A stretch of 44,653 bases of DNA, from the NCBI GenBank assembly GCA_959020415.1, contig CAUERX010000008.1:1-44653 (forward strand). Direction: 5' to 3'. The position numbers were made by a program, and so were the translations under genes. A model generated the notes under the pieces. It was given only the letters and a program-made list of their open reading frames with translations, made no database searches and had not been told where the DNA came from. Origin of the DNA: an uncultured bacterium (lineage in GTDB: Bacteria; Bacillota_I; Bacilli_A; RF39; UBA660). Within the stretch, counting starts at the first letter, position 1, and each line of letters begins with the position of its first letter. Shown piece after piece: positions 8,895 through 18,123 of the stretch.

Positions 8895-9615
8895 ATGATG
8901 TAATTAAAGTTATTTCAGAGACTTTCCAGTTCTTTCCGTCTTTTACTAATCGGAAATCAGTAGCTTTGCTTTCTTTTGTCTCAGCACAAGTTATACTTGG
9001 AATGGTGGAACCAGCACTGACACAACTTGTATCATAGTTAGTATTAACTGCTTGAAAATAAAGCTCATTATTAGTTTTACTCATTAATTTTAAGCTTGCT
9101 TCTTTAAAGAAATAATTATCGATTTTTTCTTTAATTAAGTAATAATCGTTATTAACTTTACCAATAAAGCCTTTTGGATATAAAATATTATTATTAATAA
9201 AGTCATTAGTAAAATTATTGGTAATTGCTTCGTCATAATTACTTACTAACTGAACTGAAGAATTCATAGCATAAGTTTTAATTCCAAACTTATTTAAGCT
9301 ATCTATAAGTTCACTATTATCTAAAACAACATCGTTTGTTTTAACTAAATTATATATTTTATCGATGTCACTTTTTGTATTAGTAGCGGTGGCAATGGCA
9401 ATATAATATTTTTCAGTAGCTAATTTTGTTGCATCCTCATCAGTTAGCTCTTCATCACCCGTTTTATTAACAATTGTTTTTTCAGTGTCAGTTGGATCGG
9501 TAGACATATATTTATTAATTGCAGCATAGCTAACTACAGCAACTACTAATAAGATAAACGTTATAAAAATACGCAATGAACTTACATCTTTTTCTTCATG
9601 AATTGGTCTAGCCAT
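8893..9615 (-). CDS. Single-pass membrane protein, 240 aa, downstream of ftsK
   Basis: I do not recognise a named family. A short cytosolic N-terminus (MARPIHEEKDVSSLR) is followed by one transmembrane helix (about residues 15-34) and an extracytoplasmic domain of about 200 residues. The domain ends with a pattern typical of small alpha/beta folds (FRLVKDGKNWKVSEITLI), reminiscent of NTF2-like or conjugation/sporulation-associated domains; this is inference. Two Cys (TSCVSAG, SITCAE) may pair. It begins 16 bases after the ftsK stop with an AGAAGGTGA ribosome site, so it is co-transcribed with ftsK and could act at the septum. Confidence 0.8.
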   Translation of the reverse strand: MARPIHEEKDVSSLRIFITFILLVVAVVSYAAINKYMSTDPTDTEKTIVNKTGDEELTDEDATKLATEKYYIAIATATNTKSDIDKIYNLVKTNDVVLDNSELIDSLNKFGIKTYAMNSSVQLVSNYDEAITNNFTNDFINNNILYPKGFIGKVNNDYYLIKEKIDNYFFKEASLKLMSKTNNELYFQAVNTNYDTSCVSAGSTIPSITCAETKESKATDFRLVKDGKNWKVSEITLITS

Positions 9616-9631
9616 GATTTCACCTTCTCTC

Positions 9632-11806
9632 TTACTCTTCTTCTTTATTTTCCATTTTAACTAAAACTTCACGAGGCTTTGAACCATTCGCGGGCCCAAC
9701 AATTCCTCTTTCCTCTAATAAGTCTATACATCTAGCGGCTCTATTATACCCTAAACGGAATCTTCTTTGCAATAGTGAGGCACTAGCTTTTCCTTGAGTA
9801 ATGACAAATTCAACAATTTCGTTATAAAGCGGTTCTTCATAATCATCTTGAACCATAGTAGTAGCCCCTTTATCCTCTTCAGAAATTGTTAATGAATTAT
9901 CATATTTAGCTTTTTGCTGCTTGATAGTGTAATCAACGACATCTTTAATTTCTTCGTCGCTAATAAAGTTACCTTGAACACGAATTGGGATGTTTTCTCC
10001 TTGAGGCTTTAGTAACATATCACCTTTACCTAAAAGCTTTTCAGCTCCACTCATATCTAATATGGTTCTAGAATCAATGCTACTTGAAACAGCAAAAGCA
10101 ATTCTCGATGGGATGTTGGCTTTAACTACTCCGGTAATAACATCAGTACTTGGTCTTTGAGTGGCAACAATTAAATGAATGCCAGCGGCTCTAGCCATTT
10201 GAGTAATACGCATGATTGAATCTTCAACCTCTTTAGCCGCAACTAACATTAAGTCAGCTAATTCGTCGATAATAACAACAATATATGGAAGTGGTTGCAA
10301 TTCATCATCTTCTAAGGTTTCATTTTTCTTAGCTACGTAAGCGTTATAGCCAGCGATATTTTTAGTACGACTTTCTTCAAATAGTTCATATCTATCTTCC
10401 ATGATCTTAACAATTTTTTGAAGGACGATATTAGCTTTTTTTGGATCGGTAACTACTGGGGTTAGTAAATGAGGAACTCCATTATACATTGAAAGTTCAA
10501 CTTTTTTGGGATCGACTAAAACTAATTTAACTTCGTCAGGTTTAGTACGCATTAAAATTGAGGTTATCATACTATTGATACAAACTGATTTACCGCTTCC
10601 GGTGCTTCCAGCCACTAATAAATGTGGCGTTTTATCAATTTCACACCATATTGGATTACCCATAATACTACGACCTAAAGCAACTAAAAGTTTACTATCT
10701 TCTTTAGTTTTTGGAACTTCTTCTAAGATTTCTCTAATAGCTACTGGACTAACTACCTTATTAGGAAGTTCAATACCAACTGTCTTTTTACCAGGTATTG
10801 GAGCTTGAATACGAACATCTCTAGCACCAAGCTCTAAAGCAATTTCTTTATTTATACCAGTGATTTTAGAAACTTTTGTTCCAGATTTTACTTCTAATTC
10901 GTATTGCGTAACTGACGGTCCAATATTGGCTGCGACAACTTTACCTTCAATGCCAAAGTCATTTAAAACCTTTTCTAGATCAGTAACATTCTTTTTAATG
11001 GCTTCCTGATTTTCTTTAACGTTAACTTTCTTTGGCTTATTTAAAATGTTAATTGAAGGTTTTTTATAAGTTCCAGTCGGAACAGCTTCTTCTGGTATTT
11101 CCGTATTTTCTTCTTTAACTGGGGTTTTTGGTAACTCGTCAATAGAAGAAATAACAATTTTTTTATCTTCTTCATACTTTTCTTCCGCTTCTTTAGCGGC
11201 TCTTTCAGCTCGAAGATTAGCTTTAAGTTCTTTGGCTTTTTGACGTTTAGCTTTAATCCATGTAACAACATCATATATTGAAATACCTGTAAACATTATT
11301 AATCCACAAACAATTAAAGCTATGCAGACAACTTCAGTACCGTGTAAGGTAAGTAAACTTACAAATAGCACAGCGAATAAAGCGCCGAGCATACCTCCAC
11401 CTTGAATATCAACAGCTCCTTGAATAAAGCCCATAAGATTATTAATTGTCTCAGTTAAAATTTCAAAGCCCTCAATACCATGTTTGCTTAAACTAGCTAT
11501 ATACCCAGTATGGGATAAGATTAAAATGCCTAAAACAAGGACATAAAACCCAATTAATCTTGAGGTTAAAAAATCTGGTGCTTCCCTTTTTACCATCATA
11601 TAAACACCACAAGTCCCTACTAAAATAAGTAATGGTACATACCAAACACCAACTAGAAAAGCAGCAAAACCACGGATGATATCTGCAACAACCCCAAATG
11701 GGCAACAACCAATTATAGCAACGAGTATTAAAACAATTCCTTTGATCTCAACGCTATAAGCGGCACTTTTTTTCTCTGGTGATTTTCTCTTTTTCTTCTT
11801 GGCCAT
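9632..11806 (-). CDS. ftsK: FtsK/SpoIIIE DNA translocase
   Basis: This is a septum-anchored DNA pump that moves chromosome ends through the division septum and helps dimer resolution. It has about four N-terminal transmembrane helices (within residues 20-180), a Lys/Glu-rich linker (about 185-260), the alpha-beta motor domain and a C-terminal winged-helix gamma domain. Walker A is AGSTGSGKS (399-407, Lys406); Walker B is YIVVIIDELADLM (508-520); the gamma domain contains LLQRRFRLGYNRAARCIDLLEERG near 675-700 (motif given in two parts: LLQRRFRLGYNRAAR and CIDLLEERG). The length (724 aa) is slightly short for the family because the linker is compact. The start has GGAGGAAG before ATG. A single Xer gene occurs at 31969-32841 in this window. 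Confidence 0.95.
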   Translation of the reverse strand: MAKKKKRKSPEKKSAAYSVEIKGIVLILVAIIGCCPFGVVADIIRGFAAFLVGVWYVPLLILVGTCGVYMMVKREAPDFLTSRLIGFYVLVLGILILSHTGYIASLSKHGIEGFEILTETINNLMGFIQGAVDIQGGGMLGALFAVLFVSLLTLHGTEVVCIALIVCGLIMFTGISIYDVVTWIKAKRQKAKELKANLRAERAAKEAEEKYEEDKKIVISSIDELPKTPVKEENTEIPEEAVPTGTYKKPSINILNKPKKVNVKENQEAIKKNVTDLEKVLNDFGIEGKVVAANIGPSVTQYELEVKSGTKVSKITGINKEIALELGARDVRIQAPIPGKKTVGIELPNKVVSPVAIREILEEVPKTKEDSKLLVALGRSIMGNPIWCEIDKTPHLLVAGSTGSGKSVCINSMITSILMRTKPDEVKLVLVDPKKVELSMYNGVPHLLTPVVTDPKKANIVLQKIVKIMEDRYELFEESRTKNIAGYNAYVAKKNETLEDDELQPLPYIVVIIDELADLMLVAAKEVEDSIMRITQMARAAGIHLIVATQRPSTDVITGVVKANIPSRIAFAVSSSIDSRTILDMSGAEKLLGKGDMLLKPQGENIPIRVQGNFISDEEIKDVVDYTIKQQKAKYDNSLTISEEDKGATTMVQDDYEEPLYNEIVEFVITQGKASASLLQRRFRLGYNRAARCIDLLEERGIVGPANGSKPREVLVKMENKEEE

Positions 11807-11830
11807 AATTCTTCCTCCATTATCTATTTC

Positions 11831-11859
11831 ATTATAGCATATTTTAAGTTAAAGAAAAA
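11831..11859 (-). promoter_or_regulatory. ftsK promoter with extended -10
   Basis: TATAAT (11831-11836) preceded by TGC gives an extended -10. The -35 at 11854-11859 (TTTTTC) is poor, as expected for an extended -10 promoter. Confidence 0.6.
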
Positions 11860-11870
11860 CAATTTTCTCT

Positions 11871-13427
11871 TTATTTTCCCTTAGTTTCATGATATGTTTT
11901 TTCGGTGTTAACACGCCAAATATTATCTTTATCTTTAAGGTTATTAGTAATGTTTTTAACAGTTTCAAAGGCTGTCATCATCGAATGATCCATATTGTTA
12001 TAACGGTGCTGGCCATTACGACCAATACAATATAAATTATCATACTTATTTAAATAATCTATTAAAGTATTTATTTCACTATAGGTATCAAAATAAGCAG
12101 GATAGGCTTTTTTTACTTTTTCTAGATGAAAATCAATAACATTCTCTTTATCTATTATGCCCATTTTATTTAATTCATCAATAGCAAAGCTAATACAATC
12201 TTTTTTGTCCATATTCCAAAAATCATCGTTTTCATTACAAAAATATTCTAAACCAAGCCAAACGGTTTTTGTAAAATCTTTAACCATATATGGTGACCAA
12301 TTGTTAAAAATTTGAAGACGGCCTAATTTAATATTTGGTTCTTGAACATAAATCCAGCAATCAGGTATGAGATTGTTAATGGTTTTTGTTTTAGTTTCGT
12401 TTTTAATATTTAGTTTTTTTACAAGTAAACCAACAGTAACAAAGTCACGATATGGAAGACCTTTGGCAATATCACAATATTGCTTAGGAGCCTTTGGCTC
12501 GATATTCATAACTAAGTCTTTAAGGGGCATTGAAGATATAAAAATATCCCCTCTTACTTCTTTTAAACCGTTTTTAGTTTGACAGGTAACAGAAACTATT
12601 TTTCTTTTTTCATGAGTAATTGTTACTACTTGATGATTCTTTTTTATATGTCCGCCTAATTTTATAAATTCAGCCGCAACGGTTTCCCAGAAATGGCCTG
12701 GACCATATTTAGGATACATAAATTCTTCAATTAACGAGGTCTCGGTTTCAGTTTTAATATTAAATGTTTTACTGAACATATCTTTAATAATGTTAGTAAT
12801 CGAAAGACCTTTTACTCTTTGACTTCCCCAGTCGGCACTAATATCTCTAGGGTGTCTACCCCAAAGTTTTTCAGTATAATTTTCAAAAAACATTTGATAT
12901 AGTTTTTTACCAAAACGGTTGATATAAAAATTTTCTAAATTATTTTCTTCTTTTTTTAAAATAACAGATTTCAAATAGCTGGTTCCGCTAATAAAAGTTA
13001 ATTTTAATCCCATGTTTTTAAAGGTTTGGAATTTTAACGTGATTGGGTAATCAAAAAAATTCTTTAAATAATAAATTCTAGATACACGACGGCGAAGTAG
13101 CATTACTCTATCTTCTTCATTAGGATCAGGCCCATTTTTGTTAACTTTTTTTTCTCGTCCTAGAATTCTATCATCAAAGGTTTGTTTACCTTGAATATTC
13201 ATAATGCTTGTCCAAAAATCTTTAACTGTTTGATCTTTTGAAAAAAAACGATGGCCACCAATATCCATGCGATTCCCGTGGTAATTAATTGTTTTAGAAA
13301 TTCCACCAATGTCGTTACTCTCTTCTAAAATTGTAACATCATAATTAGAACCTTTTTTTAACAGTTCATATCCAGCAGTTAATCCAGCAGGACCAGCACC
13401 GATTATTATTACTTTTTGTTTTTGCAT
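11871..13427 (-). CDS. FAD-dependent oxidoreductase / UDP-galactopyranose mutase-like protein, 518 aa
   Basis: This is a flavoprotein of the amine-oxidase/UDP-galactopyranose mutase-like superfamily. The N-terminal dinucleotide-binding motif is VIIIGAGPAGLTAGYELLKKG (VIIIGAGPAGL at 6-16), followed by the acidic strand end TILEES and NDIGGISKT, then the GGHRFFSKD substrate-side motif seen in this subfamily. The C-terminal FAD segment is LYCIGRNGQHRYNNMDHSMM, which is typical. Relatives sit in glycan or isoprenoid pathways; the substrate is unknown and no glycosyltransferase lies nearby. The start has GAGGTG upstream of ATG and a good promoter. It is monocistronic. Confidence 0.85.
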   Translation of the reverse strand: MQKQKVIIIGAGPAGLTAGYELLKKGSNYDVTILEESNDIGGISKTINYHGNRMDIGGHRFFSKDQTVKDFWTSIMNIQGKQTFDDRILGREKKVNKNGPDPNEEDRVMLLRRRVSRIYYLKNFFDYPITLKFQTFKNMGLKLTFISGTSYLKSVILKKEENNLENFYINRFGKKLYQMFFENYTEKLWGRHPRDISADWGSQRVKGLSITNIIKDMFSKTFNIKTETETSLIEEFMYPKYGPGHFWETVAAEFIKLGGHIKKNHQVVTITHEKRKIVSVTCQTKNGLKEVRGDIFISSMPLKDLVMNIEPKAPKQYCDIAKGLPYRDFVTVGLLVKKLNIKNETKTKTINNLIPDCWIYVQEPNIKLGRLQIFNNWSPYMVKDFTKTVWLGLEYFCNENDDFWNMDKKDCISFAIDELNKMGIIDKENVIDFHLEKVKKAYPAYFDTYSEINTLIDYLNKYDNLYCIGRNGQHRYNNMDHSMMTAFETVKNITNNLKDKDNIWRVNTEKTYHETKGK

Positions 13428-13474
13428 GTTTACACCTCAAGACAATAGTAGGAACACCCTTACTCTATATTTTA

Positions 13475-13503
13475 ATTATACTTGATAAATGGTAAATTGT
13501 AAA
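13475..13503 (-). promoter_or_regulatory. Promoter of the FAD oxidoreductase gene
   Basis: TTTACA (13498-13503), a 17-base spacer, and TATAAT (13475-13480). Confidence 0.75.
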
Positions 13504-13513
13504 CAAAAGCAAT

Positions 13514-13545
13514 TAAAAAAGCAAGTTTAGGGAGCATCCTGCTTT
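13514..13545 (-). terminator. Terminator after the decayed ABC transporter
   Basis: AAAGCA and TGCTTT (13540-13545 and 13518-13523) form a stem with an inner GGA/TCC pairing, followed by T-rich sequence on the minus strand. Confidence 0.55.
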
Positions 13546-13551
13546 ATATTT

Positions 13552-13929
13552 TTATATGGTTTTGCTCTTTCCTTTTTTAAGATAGTTTACTATGTCTACT
13601 TTTTCTTTTACTTTATTTGAATAGGAGATTACGATTACACATTTTTTGTCTTTATGCGCTAAAGAAGTAAAAATGTTTAAAATAGCTTCTTCAGTTTCTT
13701 TGTCTAAATTTCCTGTTAGTTCATCAGCTAAGATTATATCAGGGTTATAAGCTAAGTCTCTAGCAATCGAAACTCTTTGTTGTTCACCGCCAGAGAATGT
13801 TAAAATTTTACGGTCAGCTTTCTATTCATCAATTCCTACTTTTTTTAAAAATTTTAATACCTTATCTCGCTTGTTTTTATCTTTAATACCACTAAGTCTA
13901 TTGAAAGTAAAACATTTTCTAAGGCTGTA
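13552..13929 (-). pseudogene. ABC transporter ATPase remnant (MacB/LolD type)
   Basis: This is the C-terminal half of an ABC ATPase. The signature FSGGEQQRVSIARDLA and Walker B-like PDIILADELTGNLD are present, and the reading frame ends at TAA 13552. An in-frame TAG interrupts it upstream, in VGIDE-stop-KADRK, where the family normally has an amino acid. The Walker A half is missing; the sequence upstream is instead permease-like, so a deletion has joined the two. The family exports peptides or lipoproteins with MacA-like partners. It is non-functional as it stands. Confidence 0.75.
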
Positions 13930-15060
13930 TAACTCTAATATTGTAATAGCATTTAGAGAAACGTCTAGATTATTAGTGCTAGCTAACATGCCAAGATTTG
14001 GTTTATCAAAGCCTTTACCACCAAAATGTTTTCAATTTTAGTTTGTTCTTCTTGATAACTACTAATTTCATTTTCTAACATTTTATTAGTAACTGGCTGA
14101 CTTAACCCATACCCAATGCCAGTTCCAATAATAAAGGAAATTACAGCAATTATAAATAGTTATAGTATTAACTGAGTAATTAATTTTTGCTTACTCATTC
14201 TAATAGCTCTTAAGAACCCAATTTCGTATTTACGATCACGAATATTTCGCATATTAATAACGGCCAATATAACAGCATCTACGATTAAAATAATTATTAA
14301 AAATGTTAATGAAAAATTACTAATATTTTGAATTGGTTTTAAGGTAGCAGCAATTTGGTCGGTATTATCGGATACGTTGTAATAATCACTTAAACCTTTT
14401 TCTCTAACTTCTTTTTCAAATTTATCTAGATCATTAGAATCTTTTAAATAGAATTTAGCATTTAAACTATTCGCGTTATCTGCGTTTTCTAGAATTGTGT
14501 TCATGGCAGTTTCTGTTATATAAATTTGATTTTGACTATTTAAAGCAGCTATATTCATAAAGTTATCATCACTACTATCACTTTCGGTTTCAAAAATTCC
14601 AACTATTTTAAGTTCGTATGTTTGGTTCGAATCTGAAGGTGAATATAGCTTAACTGTATCACCTACTTTCAAGTCGTTTTCATCGACTAGATCTTCACTA
14701 ATTACAATATTGTTTTCTTTGTCTTCACTAGTAATCATATTACCATCAGCAATTTTTGAAGTTCCACTTACAAAGACATCCATATAGAAAACATCTGAGT
14801 AGGCGGTAATTTTAACTTGATTTTATTCACCATGTCCTTCATTCATACCCTCAGGCTTGTCTACAGGCTTATTAGTGTTCGTATCGCCTTCAGTCTTGTA
14901 AACACTGCGCTCATATCAATTGGTTCGATTTCATCGGATGACAAACTTGTTTCTAGAGTATAGTAATAACTTGAAACATAATCGAAATCACTATATTTTT
15001 TTACGTCATCAATAGTTAATTTATCAACGGTTGTATTACTATCATTATTTTTTTCTTGTT
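13930..15060 (-). pseudogene. MacB-like FtsX-type permease remnant
   Basis: These are pieces of a large FtsX/MacB permease. An extracytoplasmic stretch (VDKLTIDDVKKYSDFDYV) near 15040 is followed by a frameshift near 14910 and a TAA near 14823. An open stretch of 207 codons (14160-14783) then carries a MacB_PCD-like region (VISEDLVDENDLKVGDTV) and a membrane helix with NIRDRKYEIGFLRAIRMSKQKL, the hallmark of this permease family. A TAA at 14160 interrupts the same frame just before LFIIAVISFIIGTGIGYGL. A further frameshift near 14030 leads to LGMLASTNNLDVSLNAITIL. The N-terminus is missing. At least four lesions show long-standing decay. Confidence 0.75.
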
Positions 15061-15124
15061 ATATTCTCGTTCAACTATATAACATTACTATAAGTAATAC
15101 AAGTACCCTATTTAATTATTTACA

Positions 15125-15154
15125 CAAAAAAATACTAGATGCGTTCTAGTATTT
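15125..15154 (-). terminator. Terminator of the rpsO-pnp operon
   Basis: AAATACTAGA (15130-15139) and TCTAGTATTT (15145-15154) form a perfect 10-bp stem with a 5-base loop; a T-run follows on the minus strand. The TAG stop at 15135 is inside the arm. Confidence 0.85.
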
Positions 15155-15530
15155 CCTTCTTTTTGTTTTCATATTCTTCTTGGGTTAAAATTTTATCATC
15201 ATATAATTTTTTTAAATTTTCAAGTTCAACCATGTAATCATTTTCTTCAATTTTCTCTATTTTATTATTTAAACTAGTTAAACCTATATAATAAATTAAA
15301 CCTAAAATTCCAGAAATAAATGAGAAAAACACAAAAAATATTGACCAACCCAAAATTGAAGATTTATAATTTATAACTTCAGTATCTGGCATATTAGAAT
15401 AATCATATAATTTGTAGCCACCAATAATCATTGGAATACCCCAAATTAAGCCAATAATGAATAAACAACTAACAATACCAAGGACAATGCCAATGATACC
15501 AGCAGCTTTTAATAACGCTTTATCAGACAT
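15135..15530 (-). CDS. Two-helix-block membrane protein with C-terminal SHOCT motif, 131 aa
   Basis: Hydrophobic segments lie at about residues 8-38 and 58-86. The C-terminal stretch LENLKKLYDDKILTQEEYENKKKEIL matches the SHOCT short-oligomerisation motif (ENLKKLYDDKILTQEEYENK). The function of such proteins is not established. The start codon shares one base with the pnp stop (TAATG), and the ribosome site (AAAGGAAG) lies inside the end of pnp, so translation is probably coupled to pnp. Confidence 0.8.
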   Translation of the reverse strand: MSDKALLKAAGIIGIVLGIVSCLFIIGLIWGIPMIIGGYKLYDYSNMPDTEVINYKSSILGWSIFFVFFSFISGILGLIYYIGLTSLNNKIEKIEENDYMVELENLKKLYDDKILTQEEYENKKKEILERI

Positions 15531-17662
15531 TATTTAATCGCTTCCTTTCGTGAAAGGTTCAATCTTCCTTTCTTATCATATCCTAATGATTTAACTAGGA
15601 TTTCATCACCGACTTTAATCATATCACTTGGCTTTTCAACACGTTTAGTGTCCAATTGTGATACATGAACTAAGCCTTCTGTTCCAGGCCATAGTTCAAC
15701 AAAACAACCAAAGTCTTCAACTTTAACAACTTTACCTGTATAAATGGTATCCATTTCAACTTCTTTGATAACATCTTTAATACGATTAGCTGTTTCTTCG
15801 ATAACTTTTTTATCACTATGATAAATAATGACAGTACCATCATCTTCTAAATCAACTTTAACAGCATTAACATCGTTAACACTTGTAACGTTACTTGTTT
15901 CAAGAATAATTTTAGTGATCATTTCGCCACCTTTTCCGATAACTTCTTTAATCTTATCCGGATTAATAGTAAAAGTCATCATTTTTGGTGCGTATTCACT
16001 AACTTCAGGTCTTGGTTCTGGAATTGTATCTGTAAGAACTTCTAAAATTTGCAATCTTGCTTCTTTAGCTTGGTACAAAGCTTCTTTTAGGATTTGTTTA
16101 CTAATGCCTTTAATTTTGATATCCATTTGTAAAGCACAAATACCATCTTTGGTTCCTGCTACCTTAAAATCCATATCACCTAAGTGATCTTCCATACCTT
16201 GAATGTCGGTTAAAATAGTATATTCATCACCAGCAGTTATTAGTCCCATAGCAATACCCGCAACTGGAGCTTTAATTGGAACACCTGCGGCCATTAAACT
16301 CATACATCCCGCACAGATACTTGCTTGTGAAGAAGAACCATTACTTTCTAAGATTTCTGACACAACTCTAATCGTATATGGAAATTCATCTTCTGAAGGG
16401 ATAACTTGGGCTAAAGCTTTTTCGCCTAAAGCACCATGTCCAACTTCTCTTCTGCCTGGAGCGCCATATCTACCAGTTTCACCAACTGAAAATTGTGGGA
16501 AGTTATAGTGTAACATAAATCTTTTTTCTGATTCTAAATCTAAGCCGTCTAAAATTTGATGTTCACCTAATGCACCTAGAGTTGTCACTGATAAACTTTG
16601 AGTTTCCCCTCTTGTAAATAAAGCCGAGCCATGCGTTCTTGGTAAAATGTCAATATCAGCAGATAGTGGCCTAATTTCTTTCATTTCACGACCATCTGCA
16701 CGTTTTTTTTCTAAAACAACGATTTTACGGAAAGCCTCATATTCAACTTCTTCAAAAACTAAAGTTACTTTAGTTAATAATTGTTTTAATTCTTCAGGTT
16801 TTAAAGTCTCTTCATTTGCTTCTTTATATTCATTAACTAAGTTATCTTTTATTTCGTCTATTTTACCGTATTTTTCTAGCTTGTCTTTGATTCTTAAAGC
16901 GGCGTCAAGCGGTTCTTTTATTTTACTAGTAATTTCGGCTTTTAAAGTTTCAGAAATTTCTAGTTTTTCATATTCCATTTTTGGCTCGCCAATTTCTTTA
17001 ATAATTTCTTCCTCGAAAGCAATTAACTCTTTGATAGCATCATGACCAAACATTAAAGCCTCTAGCATATCATCTTCATTAACCTCTTTCGCTGAAGATT
17101 CAACCATATTAATTGCTTCTTTTGTTCCAGCGACTGTTAAATCAATATCTGATATTTCAGCTTGTTCAATTGTTGGATTAATAATAAATTCACCATTAAT
17201 TCGTCCAACTTTTACACTAGCAATTGGTCCATTAAATGGAATTTTACTAATTGAAGTAGCTAAAGATGAACCAAATAATGCAGCCATTTCTGGGGAATTA
17301 TTTGGGTCAACTGATAATACAGTATTAACAATTTGGACTTCATTTTTGAAGTCTTCTGGGAATAGTGGACGCATTGGTCTATCAATCATTCTAGCGGCTA
17401 AAGTCGCATTTTCGGTTGGACGTCCTTCCCTTTTGATAAATCCACCAGGGATTTTACCAACTGAATATAATTTTTCTTGGTATAGTACCATAAGTGGGAA
17501 AAAGTCTGATAATAAATTAGCAGTTTTTGAAACAACAGACGTTGATAAAACTACAGTATCTCCATACCTCACTAGAACTGCCCCACTAGCTTGTTTAGCT
17601 AATTGTCCATGTTCAACAATTAATTTTCGACCTCTAAAGTCTAATTCAAATACTTTCTTCAT
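15530..17662 (-). CDS. pnp: Polyribonucleotide nucleotidyltransferase (PNPase)
   Basis: This is the phosphorolytic 3'-5' exoribonuclease of RNA turnover; it forms a trimer and can join the degradosome. Two RNase PH-type domains (about residues 10-140 and 320-545) flank an alpha-helical linker. They are followed by a KH domain with the GxxG loop IGKGGEMI (about 568-575) and an S1 domain beginning YTGKVVKVEDFGCFVELWPG (about 625). The FTRGETQSLSVTTLG and GDMDFKVAGTKDGICALQMD motifs are characteristic of PNPase. The length (710 aa) is normal. The start has a strong AGGAGG before ATG. It lies in the order rpsO-pnp, with a hairpin between the genes. Confidence 0.97.
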   Translation of the reverse strand: MKKVFELDFRGRKLIVEHGQLAKQASGAVLVRYGDTVVLSTSVVSKTANLLSDFFPLMVLYQEKLYSVGKIPGGFIKREGRPTENATLAARMIDRPMRPLFPEDFKNEVQIVNTVLSVDPNNSPEMAALFGSSLATSISKIPFNGPIASVKVGRINGEFIINPTIEQAEISDIDLTVAGTKEAINMVESSAKEVNEDDMLEALMFGHDAIKELIAFEEEIIKEIGEPKMEYEKLEISETLKAEITSKIKEPLDAALRIKDKLEKYGKIDEIKDNLVNEYKEANEETLKPEELKQLLTKVTLVFEEVEYEAFRKIVVLEKKRADGREMKEIRPLSADIDILPRTHGSALFTRGETQSLSVTTLGALGEHQILDGLDLESEKRFMLHYNFPQFSVGETGRYGAPGRREVGHGALGEKALAQVIPSEDEFPYTIRVVSEILESNGSSSQASICAGCMSLMAAGVPIKAPVAGIAMGLITAGDEYTILTDIQGMEDHLGDMDFKVAGTKDGICALQMDIKIKGISKQILKEALYQAKEARLQILEVLTDTIPEPRPEVSEYAPKMMTFTINPDKIKEVIGKGGEMITKIILETSNVTSVNDVNAVKVDLEDDGTVIIYHSDKKVIEETANRIKDVIKEVEMDTIYTGKVVKVEDFGCFVELWPGTEGLVHVSQLDTKRVEKPSDMIKVGDEILVKSLGYDKKGRLNLSRKEAIK

Positions 17663-17680
17663 TGCGTCCTCCTATATAAA

Positions 17681-17703
17681 AGGCACTCAAAAAAAGAGTG
17701 CCT
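17681..17703 (-). terminator. Hairpin between rpsO and pnp
   Basis: AGGCACTC and GAGTGCCT form a perfect 8-bp stem with a T7 loop, followed by TTTATA and then the pnp ribosome site. It may act as a partial terminator or an RNase III-type processing site, as known in the rpsO-pnp region of other bacteria. Confidence 0.65.
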
Positions 17704-17715
17704 ACTTATCTTTTA

Positions 17716-17985
17716 TTATTTTCTTAAGCCTAAAGATTTAATAAGATCACGATATTCAGTGATATCTTTTTGCATTAAGTATTTTTGTAAACTCTTTCTG
17801 TGACCAACTTTCTTAAGAAGTCCTCTTTTTGAATGATAGTCATGTGGATGAGTTTTTAAATGTCCATTTAATTCGTTAATTTCTTCGGTAAGAATTGCGA
17901 TTTGAACAGCAGCAGATCCTGTGTCTTGTTCGTTTTTACCATATTTTTTAACGATACTAGCTCTTTGTTCTTTTGTTAAAGCCAT
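17716..17985 (-). CDS. rpsO: 30S ribosomal protein S15
   Basis: This is the small-subunit protein that binds 16S rRNA at the h20-h22 junction. The family pattern is clear over 89 aa: TGSAAVQIAILTEEINELNGHL (TGSAAVQIAIL is the core), HPHDYHSKRGLLKKVGHRK and YLMQKDITEYRDLIKSLGLRK. AGGAGG lies seven bases before ATG. S15 often controls its own mRNA in bacteria; the leader here has an unusual tandem motif (see the rpsO leader entry). Confidence 0.97.
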   Translation of the reverse strand: MALTKEQRASIVKKYGKNEQDTGSAAVQIAILTEEINELNGHLKTHPHDYHSKRGLLKKVGHRKSLQKYLMQKDITEYRDLIKSLGLRK

Positions 17986-18015
17986 TTTCTTTCCTCCTTT
18001 TCTTTTTTATATGCT

Positions 18016-18058
18016 TAATCCGAGAATAAAAGATGGAGTTCTTCTAATCCAAGAATAA
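18016..18058 (-). promoter_or_regulatory. rpsO leader with tandem 14-nt motif
   Basis: On the minus strand TTATTCTTGGATTA and TTATTCTCGGATTA occur 29 bases apart, with one mismatch. The first copy can fold with the following bases as UUCUU-GGAUUAG-AAGAA. The layout fits a structured leader for S15 autoregulation; this is inference. Confidence 0.45.
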
Positions 18059-18068
18059 GTACATTAAT

Positions 18069-18097
18069 AATATACACTACTTTAGTAAAAAATGCAA
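18069..18097 (-). promoter_or_regulatory. rpsO promoter
   Basis: TTGCAT (18092-18097), a 17-base spacer, and TATATT (18069-18074), giving a leader of about 75 nt. Confidence 0.7.
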
Positions 18098-18123
18098 GAA
18101 ATTAAAAATAAAAATAATTTTTG

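Noticed and set aside
14160..14783. Open frame of 207 codons as a separate intact permease gene
   Set aside because: It has no ribosome site and the same protein continues, in frame after a stop, on both sides; it is a piece of a pseudogene.
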